Assembly (NCBI GenBank): GCA_963716115.1
Contig: CAVQSZ010000009.1
Location: 62,001 to 126,000 of the forward strand
From: AP-15 sp963716115
GTDB lineage: Bacteria; Pseudomonadota; Alphaproteobacteria; ATCC43930; CGMCC-115725
Direction of reading: 5' to 3'
Length of the DNA: 64,000 nucleotides
The notes beneath the pieces are model-generated. The model searched no databases, had not been told where the DNA came from, and saw nothing but the letters and a program-made list of their open reading frames with translations. A program made the position numbers and the translations under genes. Below, piece after piece: positions 54,620 through 63,107 of the stretch. The number at the start of each line of letters is the position of its first letter. The stretch's first letter is position 1.

Positions 54620-56458
54620 CTAATTTTGCCGCTCGGCCCCGGTCGACGGCGCATCGCCTGCGGCCGGGCTGAAAATCCCGGCGTCGTCGGCGCTGGTGCC
54701 GCGGTGGCGCTCGAGCTCGTGGGCATAGCGGCGCAAGGCGTAGGCCTCGCTCAGATAGCCCAGAATGCGGCGGCGCTGAGTGTCGTCGATGACCGGCAGC
54801 GTCTCCTGCGCGGCCTGGCTGAAGCGGTCGAGCGCGGTGCGCAGATCGTCCCCCGGGAGCAGGAACGAGGCCGGCTCCGAGACCAGGTCGCCGACCGTCC
54901 TGGGGCCGCCCGCGCCGCGCGGACCGCTCGCCTCGGCGGGGTCGATGATGCCGCTCAAGCGGCCGTCGCCGTCGACGACGAAGACCTGCTTGGCGCTGCC
55001 CGCCGGAAAACGCCGGCGCAGCTCGTCGAGCGGCAGGTCGGCGGCGATCACCGACGGGTCGCGGCGCATCATCGGCCCGATCAGGAGCTCGTTGATCCAG
55101 CCGACATCCTCAGGGCTGCGGATGGTCAGGCCGCGCAGGTGGAAGCGCCAGGTCGCGAACGAGTAGCCGAACCAGTGGCGCACCGCGATGGCGGCGGTGA
55201 CGACCCCGACCATGACCCCGATGGTGGCGGCGAAGTCGCCGGTCGTTTCCAGCACGATCATGATCATCGTCATCGGCGCGCCGACGATCGCGGCGGCGAC
55301 CGCGCCCATGCCGACAAGCGTGTAGGCCAGCGGGTCGACGCCGACCTGCGGCCCCAGCCGCGCCAACGCCGCGCCGACCAGGCTGCCGAACAGCGCGCCG
55401 ATGAACAGCGAGGTGCTGAACAGCCCGCCGCGAAAGCCGGAGCCGATCGACACCGCCGAGGCGACGATCTTGGCGATGATCAGCCCGGCGAGAAACGGCA
55501 GGTCGAAGCCCGCATGCAGCTCGCGCAGGATGCCGCCGTGGCCGCTGCCGAGGATCTGCGGGAAGGGGAGCGCGATGACCCCGATCAGGAGCCCGCCCAG
55601 CGCCGGGCGGGCCCAGCGCGGCACGGCCTGCGCGCGGAACAGCCTCTCGGTCGAGGTCACCCCCTTCATGACCAGGATGCCGAGCCCGGCCGAAGCGAGG
55701 CCCAGGCCGAAAAAGGCGAGGTAGTCGGGGGCGGTGATGCCGACGTCGTGCCACACCACGAAGATCGGCGTCGATCCGCCCAAGGCGCGGACCACCAGGG
55801 TGCCGGTCAACGCCGCCACCCCGACCGGCGCCAACGCCCCCAGCGTGTAGCTGCCGATGATCAGCTCGAAGGCGTAGAAGGCGCCGGTCAAGGGCGCGTT
55901 GAAGGCCGCCGCGATGGCGCCGGCGGCGCCGCAGCCGACCAAGGTGCGGACATCGTCGCGGCGCAGGCTCATGCCGCGGCCGATCCGCGAGGCGACCGCG
56001 GCGCCAAACTGCGTGTAGGCGGCTTCGAGCCCGACCGAGGCGCCGAACCCGCCGGAAAGCAACGTCACCCAGACGAGCCCCAGGCTGTCGCCGAGCGACA
56101 TCCGGCCGCCGAACAGCGCGTTCGCCTCGATCGCGTCGACGACCTCGCGCGGGCGCCAGCGGCGGAGCAGCGCCGCGGTGAGGCCGACCAGGAGGCCGCC
56201 CAGGACCGGCATCGACAGCAGGCGCAGCGGCGCCAGCGCGACGGCGTCGCTCAAATGCCTGCTCGGCGCGACGCCGAAGGCGAACAGGCGCAGCAACGCC
56301 AGCAGCCAGTCCATCACGATCACGCCGAGGCCCGCGGCGACGCCGGCCCCGAGCGCGAGGGCGAGCAGGAACAGCTCGCTGTCGCGCAGCCGCGTCTCGG
56401 CCCGCCGGATGTCGGCGGCGGCGTCTTCGTCTTCGCGCGCGGGTGCGATCTCGGCCAC
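54620..56458 (-). CDS. ClC-family chloride channel/antiporter with CBS domains
   Basis: The roughly 612-residue protein has the ClC membrane core: GGFGASVGLEAAYTQFGAAV, which holds the gating Glu (GLEA in place of GREGP), the LPFPQILGSGHGG region, and SIGSGFRGGLFSTSLFIGAL. Two CBS domains follow in the last 170 residues (from MMRRDPSVIAADLPLDELRR). It would exchange Cl- for H+ or conduct Cl-. The start is probably the GTG at 56458. Confidence 0.87.
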   Translation of the reverse strand: MAEIAPAREDEDAAADIRRAETRLRDSELFLLALALGAGVAAGLGVIVMDWLLALLRLFAFGVAPSRHLSDAVALAPLRLLSMPVLGGLLVGLTAALLRRWRPREVVDAIEANALFGGRMSLGDSLGLVWVTLLSGGFGASVGLEAAYTQFGAAVASRIGRGMSLRRDDVRTLVGCGAAGAIAAAFNAPLTGAFYAFELIIGSYTLGALAPVGVAALTGTLVVRALGGSTPIFVVWHDVGITAPDYLAFFGLGLASAGLGILVMKGVTSTERLFRAQAVPRWARPALGGLLIGVIALPFPQILGSGHGGILRELHAGFDLPFLAGLIIAKIVASAVSIGSGFRGGLFSTSLFIGALFGSLVGAALARLGPQVGVDPLAYTLVGMGAVAAAIVGAPMTMIMIVLETTGDFAATIGVMVGVVTAAIAVRHWFGYSFATWRFHLRGLTIRSPEDVGWINELLIGPMMRRDPSVIAADLPLDELRRRFPAGSAKQVFVVDGDGRLSGIIDPAEASGPRGAGGPRTVGDLVSEPASFLLPGDDLRTALDRFSQAAQETLPVIDDTQRRRILGYLSEAYALRRYAHELERHRGTSADDAGIFSPAAGDAPSTGAERQN

Positions 56459-56575
56459 TTCCCGAGCGATTAGGTGAGTCGGAGGCGGCTGGCAAGAGCC
56501 GCGGCGGCGCCGCCGGCCTTGATGCCGACCCGGCCGAGCCCACGTTCTTGACATCCGCTGTCTGCCGGGGGCGCC

Positions 56576-57823
56576 TTGTCGGGACAGATCCATGTCTCCC
56601 TGCTGTGGTTCGCGCTGTTTGCGAACTGGCTGACCGTGGTGCCGGTCATCGTGCCCGATCAGGTGGCGACGATCCTCGGCCCCGACGCGGCGCAGAAGGA
56701 GGGCGTCACCGGGACCATCCTGGCGGCGGGCGCCCTCGTCGCGCTGGTCGTGGCCCCGCTGGCGGGCGCCTTGTCCGACCGGGCGCGGGGCACAAGGGGG
56801 CGGCGGCGCCCTTTCCTGATCGTCGGCATGGCCGGGACCTGCATCGGGCTGGCCCTCCTCGTCCCGTTCGGCGCGGGCAGCAGCCTTCTCCTCTACGCGC
56901 TCGCCATCTTGAATTTGCAGTTCTGGTGGAACTGGGCTTGCGGCCCCTATGCCGGGCTCATTCCCGATGTCGTGCCGGCGCGCGAGCAGACGGCGGCCAG
57001 CGCCTGGATGAACATCATGAGCATTCTCGGCGCCGTGGTCGGCAACGGGATTGCGGTCATGCTCTATGTCGAGGGCCGGCCGGCCGCCGCCGTCGCCGGC
57101 CTGATCGCGGTCAACATCGCCTGCCTGCTGCTGACCCTGGGGCGGGTGCGCGAGCCGCCCGCCCTCGGCGCCGCCGACCGGTTTGCGCTCGGCCCCTTTA
57201 TGCGCTCGTTCTGGCTCAGCCCCGGCGCGCACCGGAACTTCTACTGGGTGCTGGTCACCCGGCTCTGCGCCAATCTCGGGGTGTGGTCGGTGCTGACGTT
57301 TCTTTTGTTCTATCTGCGCGACGTGATCGGCGTCGTCGAGCCCGGCCGCGTGCTGCCGCTGCTGCTCGGGACCGGCGCGCTGCTGGGGATACCGGCGAGC
57401 CTCGTCGCGGCCCGGCTGGCGGACCGCTACGGGGTGGTCGCCGTCGTCGCCGCCGCCAGCTGGATGATGGCCGGGGCGGCGATCGCCTATGTGCTGATCG
57501 CCTTTGAGCCGCATATCGCGCTGACCGTGCCGGTTTTTCTCGTCTATTTCGCCGGCTGGGGGGCCTACCAGGCGGTCGACTGGGCATTGGCGCTGCGGGT
57601 GCTGCCGAAAAGCGAGACCTCCGGCAAGGACATGGGCATCTGGCACGTGGCGCTGGTGCTGCCGCAGGTTCTGGGCCCCGCGGCGACCGGCTGGATCATC
57701 ACCGGCGCGAGGCTGGCGGTCTCGGCCCGCTTCGCCTACACGGTGGCCTTCGCGATCGCCGCGCTGTGGTTCAGCCTCTCGGCGCTCCTGGTGGCGCAGG
57801 TGCGGCTCCCCCGCGACGCCTGA
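56576..57823 (+). CDS. MFS transporter
   Basis: The 415-residue protein has 12 helices. The loop 2-3 motif is APLAGALSDRARGTRGRRRP, and FWWNWACGPYAGLIPDVVPA resembles the SUT/GPH-like sugar permeases. The second half has ARLADRYGVVAVV. A sugar substrate is suggested only by this resemblance. The start is the TTG at 56576, which gives a proper first helix. Confidence 0.83.
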   Translation: MSGQIHVSLLWFALFANWLTVVPVIVPDQVATILGPDAAQKEGVTGTILAAGALVALVVAPLAGALSDRARGTRGRRRPFLIVGMAGTCIGLALLVPFGAGSSLLLYALAILNLQFWWNWACGPYAGLIPDVVPAREQTAASAWMNIMSILGAVVGNGIAVMLYVEGRPAAAVAGLIAVNIACLLLTLGRVREPPALGAADRFALGPFMRSFWLSPGAHRNFYWVLVTRLCANLGVWSVLTFLLFYLRDVIGVVEPGRVLPLLLGTGALLGIPASLVAARLADRYGVVAVVAAASWMMAGAAIAYVLIAFEPHIALTVPVFLVYFAGWGAYQAVDWALALRVLPKSETSGKDMGIWHVALVLPQVLGPAATGWIITGARLAVSARFAYTVAFAIAALWFSLSALLVAQVRLPRDA

Positions 57824-57880
57824 AGCGGGCGCGGCCTCGCGACAATCGCCGACGAATCACCCGCCGGCATGGAAAAGAAG

Positions 57881-58073
57881 CATTTCAGATCATGCTCTTA
57901 GAGCACGATCAGAAATGAGCCCGTTATGTCCAGTGGGATATCGTCGCCCCCGCGAAAGCGGGGGTCCAGGAAACCGTTCGAGCCCTTGGAGCACTGGGTT
58001 CCCGCTTTCGCGGGAACGACGAACCTGTTGATAAATAAAGATTAATTTCAAGTCATGCTCTAAGAGCACGATC
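57881..58073. repeat. nested intergenic palindromes
   Basis: A palindrome at 57881-57917 (arms CATTTCAGATCATGCTC and GAGCACGATCAGAAATG) is followed by two opposite copies of the GCGAAAGCGGG element (57943-57972 and 57996-58022) and by a shorter copy of the first one (58053-58073). The nested order points to stepwise insertion of repeat units. No gene is seen between 57824 and 58325. Confidence 0.75.
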
Positions 58074-58118
58074 CGATCAGATCGAGCGGCCGTTGTGGAG
58101 AGGCTCTGTCAATGCCTC

Positions 58119-58291
58119 TTTCCGCTGTCCCGGTGAACGCCGGGACCCACCGTTCCACCACTCGGCCGCTTTCTTGCGTTTACTGTGATCGGTCGACGAA
58201 CAAACAGGATGAGTGACCGCGCCTGCCGCCGGCGTGGGTCCCGGCTTTCCCCACGGATCAAGTCCGTGGGCTGAACCCACGGGACAGCGGG
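58119..58291. repeat. long imperfect inverted repeat
   Basis: CCGCTGTCCC near 58119 pairs with GGGACAGCGG near 58282, and inside it a GCCGGGACCCAC stretch pairs with GTGGGTCCCGGC. The arms enclose about 70-100 bases. It lies directly downstream of the copper oxidase gene and may act as its transcript end or be another intergenic repeat. Confidence 0.6.
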
Positions 58292-58325
58292 AGCCATGCG
58301 GTTCAACCTCATGGGATCGCGTCTC

Positions 58326-59750
58326 TCAGACGTAGCGGATCGTCGTGAACATGCCCGCTTCCATATGGTAGAGCATATGGCAGTGGTAGGCCCACAAGCC
58401 TGGGTTGTCGGCGTCGAAGGCGGCGACGACGCGCCGGCCGGGCGGCGCCAGCACCGTGTCGCGCAGAGCGCCCGAAAAACGCCTGCCGTCGATCTCGACG
58501 ATCTGGAAGCGATGCCCGTGCAGGTGCATCGGGTGCGACATCCCGGTTCGGTTGACCATGACCAGCTCGACGCGCTCGCCCGCCTTGACCGGCAGCGGCG
58601 GCGTGCCCGCGCTCCACGCCACATTGTTGATCGACCAGACATACCCGGCCATCTCGCCGGTCAGCTCGATGGTGTGGACGCGGTCCGCCTTGCGCGGCTT
58701 CAGCGGCTCGGCCGCCCGCAGCCGGCGCTCCAAATCCAAGGTCAGGGGCGGAGAGGGCGCCTCGGCCCGGTCCGGGATGCGCGCGACCGAGGCGCCGCCG
58801 GCGGCGAGCACCACGCCGGTGCGCTGGCGCTCGCCCTCGACCGTGGCGAGCACGGGATAGGCTCGCGGCCCGCGCGGGATGCGCAGGCGCAGGTCAAGGC
58901 GCTGGGCGACCGCGATCGGAAAGCGTCGGCCCTTGACCGGCGCGACCGGCGCGCCGTCGACCGCGGTCAGCTCGCCGTCGAGCCGGCCGAGGTCGATATG
59001 AAAATTGCTCATCGACGCGCTGTTGATCAGGCGCAGCAATACCTTCCCGCCCGGCTCGACCTTGACCACCTCGGGGTCGGCGAGGGTGCGCTCGTTGGCG
59101 AGGAAGGCGTCGTAGGTCACATCGTTCAAATCCGGCGCCGGGGCCTTGCCGGGCTTGCCCATGCCCGCCATCCCGGCCATCGCCGAGGCCGGCGTCGCCG
59201 CGCCCATGCCCGGCATCCCGGGCCGCTTCCTGAGGGCCGCGAAGATCTCCTCGGGCGGGGTGAAGCTGAAATCGCCGAGCATGACGACGACTTCCTGCTG
59301 GTCCGGCCGGTCGCGCCCGTCATGGATGATCAGCGGCGCATCGAGCAGCTGCTGCTCCTGCAGGCCCTGGTGCGAGTGCATCCAGAAGGTGCCGCCATAG
59401 CGCAGCGGGAAGTCGTAATCGGCGCTGCCGCCGGCCGGGATCGGCGGCGCCGAGACGCCGGGCACGCCATCCTGCCGCCAGGGCGGCGCGAGGCCGTGCC
59501 AGTGAACGAGGCTCGGCTCGCCGATCTGGTTCTCGACCCGGACGCGAAAAGCTTTTCCGACCTCGGTTGCGAGGCCCTGGCTGCCGTCGGGCTGCAGGAT
59601 GCCGAGCACCGAGGCGGGCTTGCCGTTGACCTCGATCGTGCGCCGCCGCAGCCGCAGCACGGTGACGGGCTCTTCTTGCGATCGGGCGCGGCCGGGGTGG
59701 AGAGCCGCCGCCGCGAGGGCGGAAATCAGGACGGCGCGACGTGTCGGCAT
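58326..59750 (-). CDS. multicopper oxidase (CopA/CueO-like)
   Basis: The 474-residue protein has a Tat-like signal (MPTRRAVLISALAAAALHPG) and the four copper-binding blocks: LVHWHGLAPPW, GTFWMHSHQG, SHPMHLHGHRFQ and the C-terminal YHCHMLYHMEAGM, which gives the T1 Cys and Met. A Met-rich loop near residues 172-195 (MPGMGAATPASAMAGMAGMG) suggests cuprous ion oxidation. All T1, T2 and T3 ligands are kept, so it is probably active in the periplasm in copper defence. Confidence 0.9.
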   Translation of the reverse strand: MPTRRAVLISALAAAALHPGRARSQEEPVTVLRLRRRTIEVNGKPASVLGILQPDGSQGLATEVGKAFRVRVENQIGEPSLVHWHGLAPPWRQDGVPGVSAPPIPAGGSADYDFPLRYGGTFWMHSHQGLQEQQLLDAPLIIHDGRDRPDQQEVVVMLGDFSFTPPEEIFAALRKRPGMPGMGAATPASAMAGMAGMGKPGKAPAPDLNDVTYDAFLANERTLADPEVVKVEPGGKVLLRLINSASMSNFHIDLGRLDGELTAVDGAPVAPVKGRRFPIAVAQRLDLRLRIPRGPRAYPVLATVEGERQRTGVVLAAGGASVARIPDRAEAPSPPLTLDLERRLRAAEPLKPRKADRVHTIELTGEMAGYVWSINNVAWSAGTPPLPVKAGERVELVMVNRTGMSHPMHLHGHRFQIVEIDGRRFSGALRDTVLAPPGRRVVAAFDADNPGLWAYHCHMLYHMEAGMFTTIRYV

Positions 59751-59788
59751 TAAGGGGCCTCGCGGCGGGTTGCGGGTCGGCGCGCCGC

Positions 59789-60676
59789 TCAATGCGACAG
59801 CAGCACCGGAACCGTCATGTGCTCCAGCAGCTCCCGGCTGACGCCGCCGACCAGCGCTTCGCGCAGCTGCGAATGGTGATAGGCGCCGGCGACGATCAGA
59901 TCGGCCGCGAGATCGGCGGCGCGGGACAAGAGGATGTCCGATATCGCGACGCCGCCGCGCAAGGTCTCCTCGATCCGGGCCGCGATCCCGTGATGCCGCA
60001 GATGGCCGACGATCCGCTCGAGCGAGGGCTTGCGGCGTTCGAGCGCGGTCTCCTGGGCGCCGACGAACATCACCGTGACCGCCTCGGCGTCGGCCAGCAG
60101 CGGCAGCGCGTCGTTCACCGCCCGGACCGCCTCGCGGGTGGCGTCCCAGGCGACGAGCACGCGCCGGCCGACCGTCTGGAAGGTTCCGGCGTAGGGGACG
60201 ACGAGGACCGGCCGGCCGGCGGCGACGACCACATCCTCCGGCCGCAGCGCGCCCGGCGTCGACAGATCGGGCGAAAGCTGGCCCAGGATCGCCAGATCGG
60301 CCGATTTCGCCAGCTCGATCGCCGCCGCCGTGTCGCCGGCGTCGTAGAGCCGCCATTCGCCGTGCAGGCCGTGCTGCGCCAGCTCGGCGCGAAAGCGCCG
60401 CTCGACGGCCTCCTCCAACGTCGCCTCGCCCGGCGCTTGCGGCGCCGCGCCGCCGCCGCCGCGGGCGAGGCCCTCGGCGACAACCCCGATCAGCCCGTCG
60501 CTCGGGATCGGCTGGAGGGCGAGGCCCGGCTCGGCCGGCGCGCGGCGCTCGATCGGCAGGCCGTAGGCGGCGGTGAGATGCGCCTGGCCCGCCCGCGCCA
60601 GATTGAACGCCAGGTTGAGGCGGGCTTCGCCGGCGGTGGTTGGATCGACGCAGACCAGCAGATCGCGATACGCCAT
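59789..60676 (-). CDS. tandem universal stress protein
   Basis: The 295-residue protein has two UspA-like domains. The second has VLVAWDATREAVRAVNDALP near residue 172 and the nucleotide-binding end LIVAGAYHHSQLREALVGGV with SRELLEHMTVPVLLSH. The first domain (YRDLLVCVDPTTAGEARLNL) is more divergent. The pair acts in stress survival; the ligand is not known. It lies 38 bases upstream of the copper oxidase gene. Confidence 0.88.
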   Translation of the reverse strand: MAYRDLLVCVDPTTAGEARLNLAFNLARAGQAHLTAAYGLPIERRAPAEPGLALQPIPSDGLIGVVAEGLARGGGGAAPQAPGEATLEEAVERRFRAELAQHGLHGEWRLYDAGDTAAAIELAKSADLAILGQLSPDLSTPGALRPEDVVVAAGRPVLVVPYAGTFQTVGRRVLVAWDATREAVRAVNDALPLLADAEAVTVMFVGAQETALERRKPSLERIVGHLRHHGIAARIEETLRGGVAISDILLSRAADLAADLIVAGAYHHSQLREALVGGVSRELLEHMTVPVLLSH

Positions 60677-60738
60677 TCCGGCCCCCTGTTCCTCGACGCT
60701 GCCGAACCCTTATTCGATTTCGCCGGGGCTCGGAAAGG

Positions 60739-60757
60739 CCTTGCCGCATCGGCAAGG
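60739..60757 (-). terminator. hairpin downstream of the SGNH gene
   Basis: CCTTGCCG and CGGCAAGG pair perfectly around a three-base loop, 24 bases past the SGNH stop on the reverse strand, followed there by a short CCTTTCC tract. It may be a weak intrinsic terminator for the SGNH operon. Confidence 0.4.
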
Positions 60758-60780
60758 GCGCGCCGCCGGCCGGCCGCGGC

Positions 60781-62133
60781 TCAACGGCCCGCGCCCGACC
60801 TCTTCCACCGCTCGTATTCGGTGATCAGGTCGAAAAACAGCACGTCCGCCGCCGCCGCATAGCCGAGCTTGTTGAGATGCACATGGTCGGGGAAGGCCCA
60901 GGGCGGATCGCGCAGAAACAGCCGGTGCATGCTGCAGGCGCCGCCCATCGCCCGCGACCAATCCCAGAACGCCCAGCCCTGATGCGCCGCAACCGCCTGC
61001 TGGACGCCTCGGACCGCGGCGAGGTTGGGCGGCTCGCGCCAGGCGCAGGACTGCGGCGCGAAGGCGGCCTCGACGCAGCCTTCGCGCTCGTCGCGCGGGC
61101 AGGATCGGTCGATCCGATTGCCGTCGGGCGGGCCCAGGACCAGGACCGCCGCCTGCGGCGCCTTGCGCCGCAGCGCCGCGACATCCGCGCGAAAATCGGC
61201 TGCGTAGCGGCGCCGGTCGAGGCTGTCCTCGAACCCCTCGTTGGTGCCGAAGGCGACGATCAGCAGCGCCGGCCGGCTGTCGGCGAGCTCGCGCGCCACC
61301 GCGGCCGGGCTCATTCGGCCGAGCAGGCCCGCCCTCGCGCCGATCGTGCCGTGGTTCTCGTAGATCACCCCCGGCCCGCGCCGCTCGACGGTCCAGCCGA
61401 TCATCCGCGCCGGGGACGGCCCGGGCGCGCTCAGCTCGACCTCGCGCGCCGGGGCGCCGAGCGGGATGTCGCGTCGTTCGACGCGGATCGCCGCGGCCGC
61501 GGTCGACACCCGGACCGGCGGGCGGCGGTCGAGCCGCAGCTGCAGCTCGCCGCCGCCCGGCTGCGCCAGAAATTCGATGGCGAAATGGTCGAACCCGGCG
61601 GCCTCGCCGCTGGCGAGCGTCATCGTCGCGCCCGGCGGCCCGCTCTCGGCGACCCCGGCGTCGAGGCCGAGCGCCTCGGCCGGCGCGCCGTTCGCCGGCC
61701 CGAGATGGCGCCACCCGGTCTCCGAGACCGTCACCAGCCGCGGGTTGTAGTATTTGAACGGGACGCCCGCCGGCAGCCAGCCTCGGCCGGCGGCGCCGAA
61801 CCGGTCCTGGAAGGATTCGCGCAGGCGGCCGCTGAACGCGTCGGCCGCGGTGTGGCTGTCGCCGATCTGCACGATGCGCACCGGCTTTGGCGACCGCCCT
61901 TTTTCGAGCCGGTCGAGGGCGAGGAAGAACGGGCGCAGGCCGGCCGGGGTCGAGAGCCGGCGATCGCCCGCCCGGCCGGGGCTCAGCAGCGCCGGTGTGG
62001 CGAGCGGCGGCGCCGGCCGTTCGGCGGCGTCGGATTGAACGGGCGGCGGCGAGCAGGTCGCGATCATCAGGCAGATCGACAGCGGTCGCAGGATGCGGGC
62101 GAGGGCGGCATGCCTCGCGCCGTCATTTGCCAT
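60781..62133 (-). CDS. SGNH/GDSL hydrolase (peptidoglycan or polysaccharide O-acetyl esterase type)
   Basis: The 450-residue secreted protein has an N-terminal signal with a Cys (LSICLMIATCSPPP) that may be lipidated. SGNH blocks are VQIGDSHTAADAFSGRLRES near residue 90 (Ser nucleophile), IVAFGTNEGFEDSL near residue 298 and FPDHVHLNKLGYAAA near residue 420 (Asp-His). A beta-rich domain is inserted between blocks I and III. It overlaps the second SGNH gene by 11 bases. Confidence 0.83.
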   Translation of the reverse strand: MANDGARHAALARILRPLSICLMIATCSPPPVQSDAAERPAPPLATPALLSPGRAGDRRLSTPAGLRPFFLALDRLEKGRSPKPVRIVQIGDSHTAADAFSGRLRESFQDRFGAAGRGWLPAGVPFKYYNPRLVTVSETGWRHLGPANGAPAEALGLDAGVAESGPPGATMTLASGEAAGFDHFAIEFLAQPGGGELQLRLDRRPPVRVSTAAAAIRVERRDIPLGAPAREVELSAPGPSPARMIGWTVERRGPGVIYENHGTIGARAGLLGRMSPAAVARELADSRPALLIVAFGTNEGFEDSLDRRRYAADFRADVAALRRKAPQAAVLVLGPPDGNRIDRSCPRDEREGCVEAAFAPQSCAWREPPNLAAVRGVQQAVAAHQGWAFWDWSRAMGGACSMHRLFLRDPPWAFPDHVHLNKLGYAAAADVLFFDLITEYERWKRSGAGR

Positions 62134-62866
62134 CGGCGGCGGCCGCGGGGATGAGGGCGACGATCTTCTCGGCGATCAGCTCGTAGCCGGCGGTGGTGAA
62201 ATGAATGCCGTCATCGGTGCGCAGACGCCGGGTGACGCCGCCAAGATCCTTGCCGAAGGCGGTGTATTTGCCGCCGTCGTCGGCGACCGCCTCCCACAAC
62301 GGCAGGAACTCGACGCCGAGCCGCGCGGCCCGCTCGGCGAAGATCCGATTGATGTAATCCATGTCCGCCGAGTAGGTGTCGCTGCGGGCGATCGGGTTGC
62401 CGCACCAGATGACCTTGAGCCCGGCGTCGACCAGCGCCTTCATGATCTTGTCGACCCGGCCGACATATTCCTCCCGCCACGCGTCGGTCCTGAACCGCAG
62501 GTATCGGCCGGCGTTCTTGATGTCGATGCGATCGTTGCCGCCGAACATGACGATGGCGATGTCGGCCTTCTCGCTCGCCAGAAACCGGCGAATCGGCGCG
62601 ATCCATTCGCCCTCGTCGTGCGCCAGCGCCGCGCCCGGATGGGTTCGGTTGAGCACCTTGAACCGCGAATCCTCGAGCAGGACCCGCGCCAGCCCGCCGG
62701 CGACGCCCTGTCCCTGGCTGTCGCCGAAGACGACGATCCGCTCCTGTTCCGGCGGCTCGTCGGCCGCCGCCGGGCCGCGAGCAATGATCAAGGCCAGCAA
62801 TGCGCAGGCGAGGGCAGGCGCGAGCCGCCGCCTTGCGCTCGATGACCGATCGATCCTGACGCCCAC
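62123..62866 (-). CDS. SGNH/GDSL hydrolase (DUF459 type)
   Basis: The 247-residue protein has a signal peptide (LAPALACALLALIIARGPAA) and the SGNH blocks VVFGDSQGQGVAGGLARVLL, VMFGGNDRIDIKNAGRYLRF and DGIHFTTAGYELIAEKI. DUF459 members occur next to MBOAT acetyltransferases. The GTG at 62866 has GGGGAG six bases upstream; an ATG at 62935 would add a long basic N-region. Gap 62867-63107 shows no gene. Confidence 0.83.
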   Translation of the reverse strand: MGVRIDRSSSARRRLAPALACALLALIIARGPAAADEPPEQERIVVFGDSQGQGVAGGLARVLLEDSRFKVLNRTHPGAALAHDEGEWIAPIRRFLASEKADIAIVMFGGNDRIDIKNAGRYLRFRTDAWREEYVGRVDKIMKALVDAGLKVIWCGNPIARSDTYSADMDYINRIFAERAARLGVEFLPLWEAVADDGGKYTAFGKDLGGVTRRLRTDDGIHFTTAGYELIAEKIVALIPAAAADGK

Positions 62867-63107
62867 CGATGCTCCCCGGATGGCCAACCCATTGCGGGCG
62901 ATACTGAGGGTTGCGCGGCGCCGGCGCAAACGCATTGCCGATGGTCGCGGCTCGCGGCCGGCAGGCGGCGCCGCTTGCGGGCGGACGGGACGGTGGCTAG
63001 AACGCGCCGACCGCAGTCCTGTGACACAATCCGCGCCGATGTCCGCATCGCTCCGTTCGTCCACTGAATTGCGCATGTCGCCGCATCGGCCGCGCTGAAC
63101 CGCGGCG

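Noticed and set aside
56459..57646. Upstream extension of the clcA frame by about 395 codons
   Set aside because: The extension is antisense to the MFS gene and has no ClC features; the protein homology begins at about 56458.
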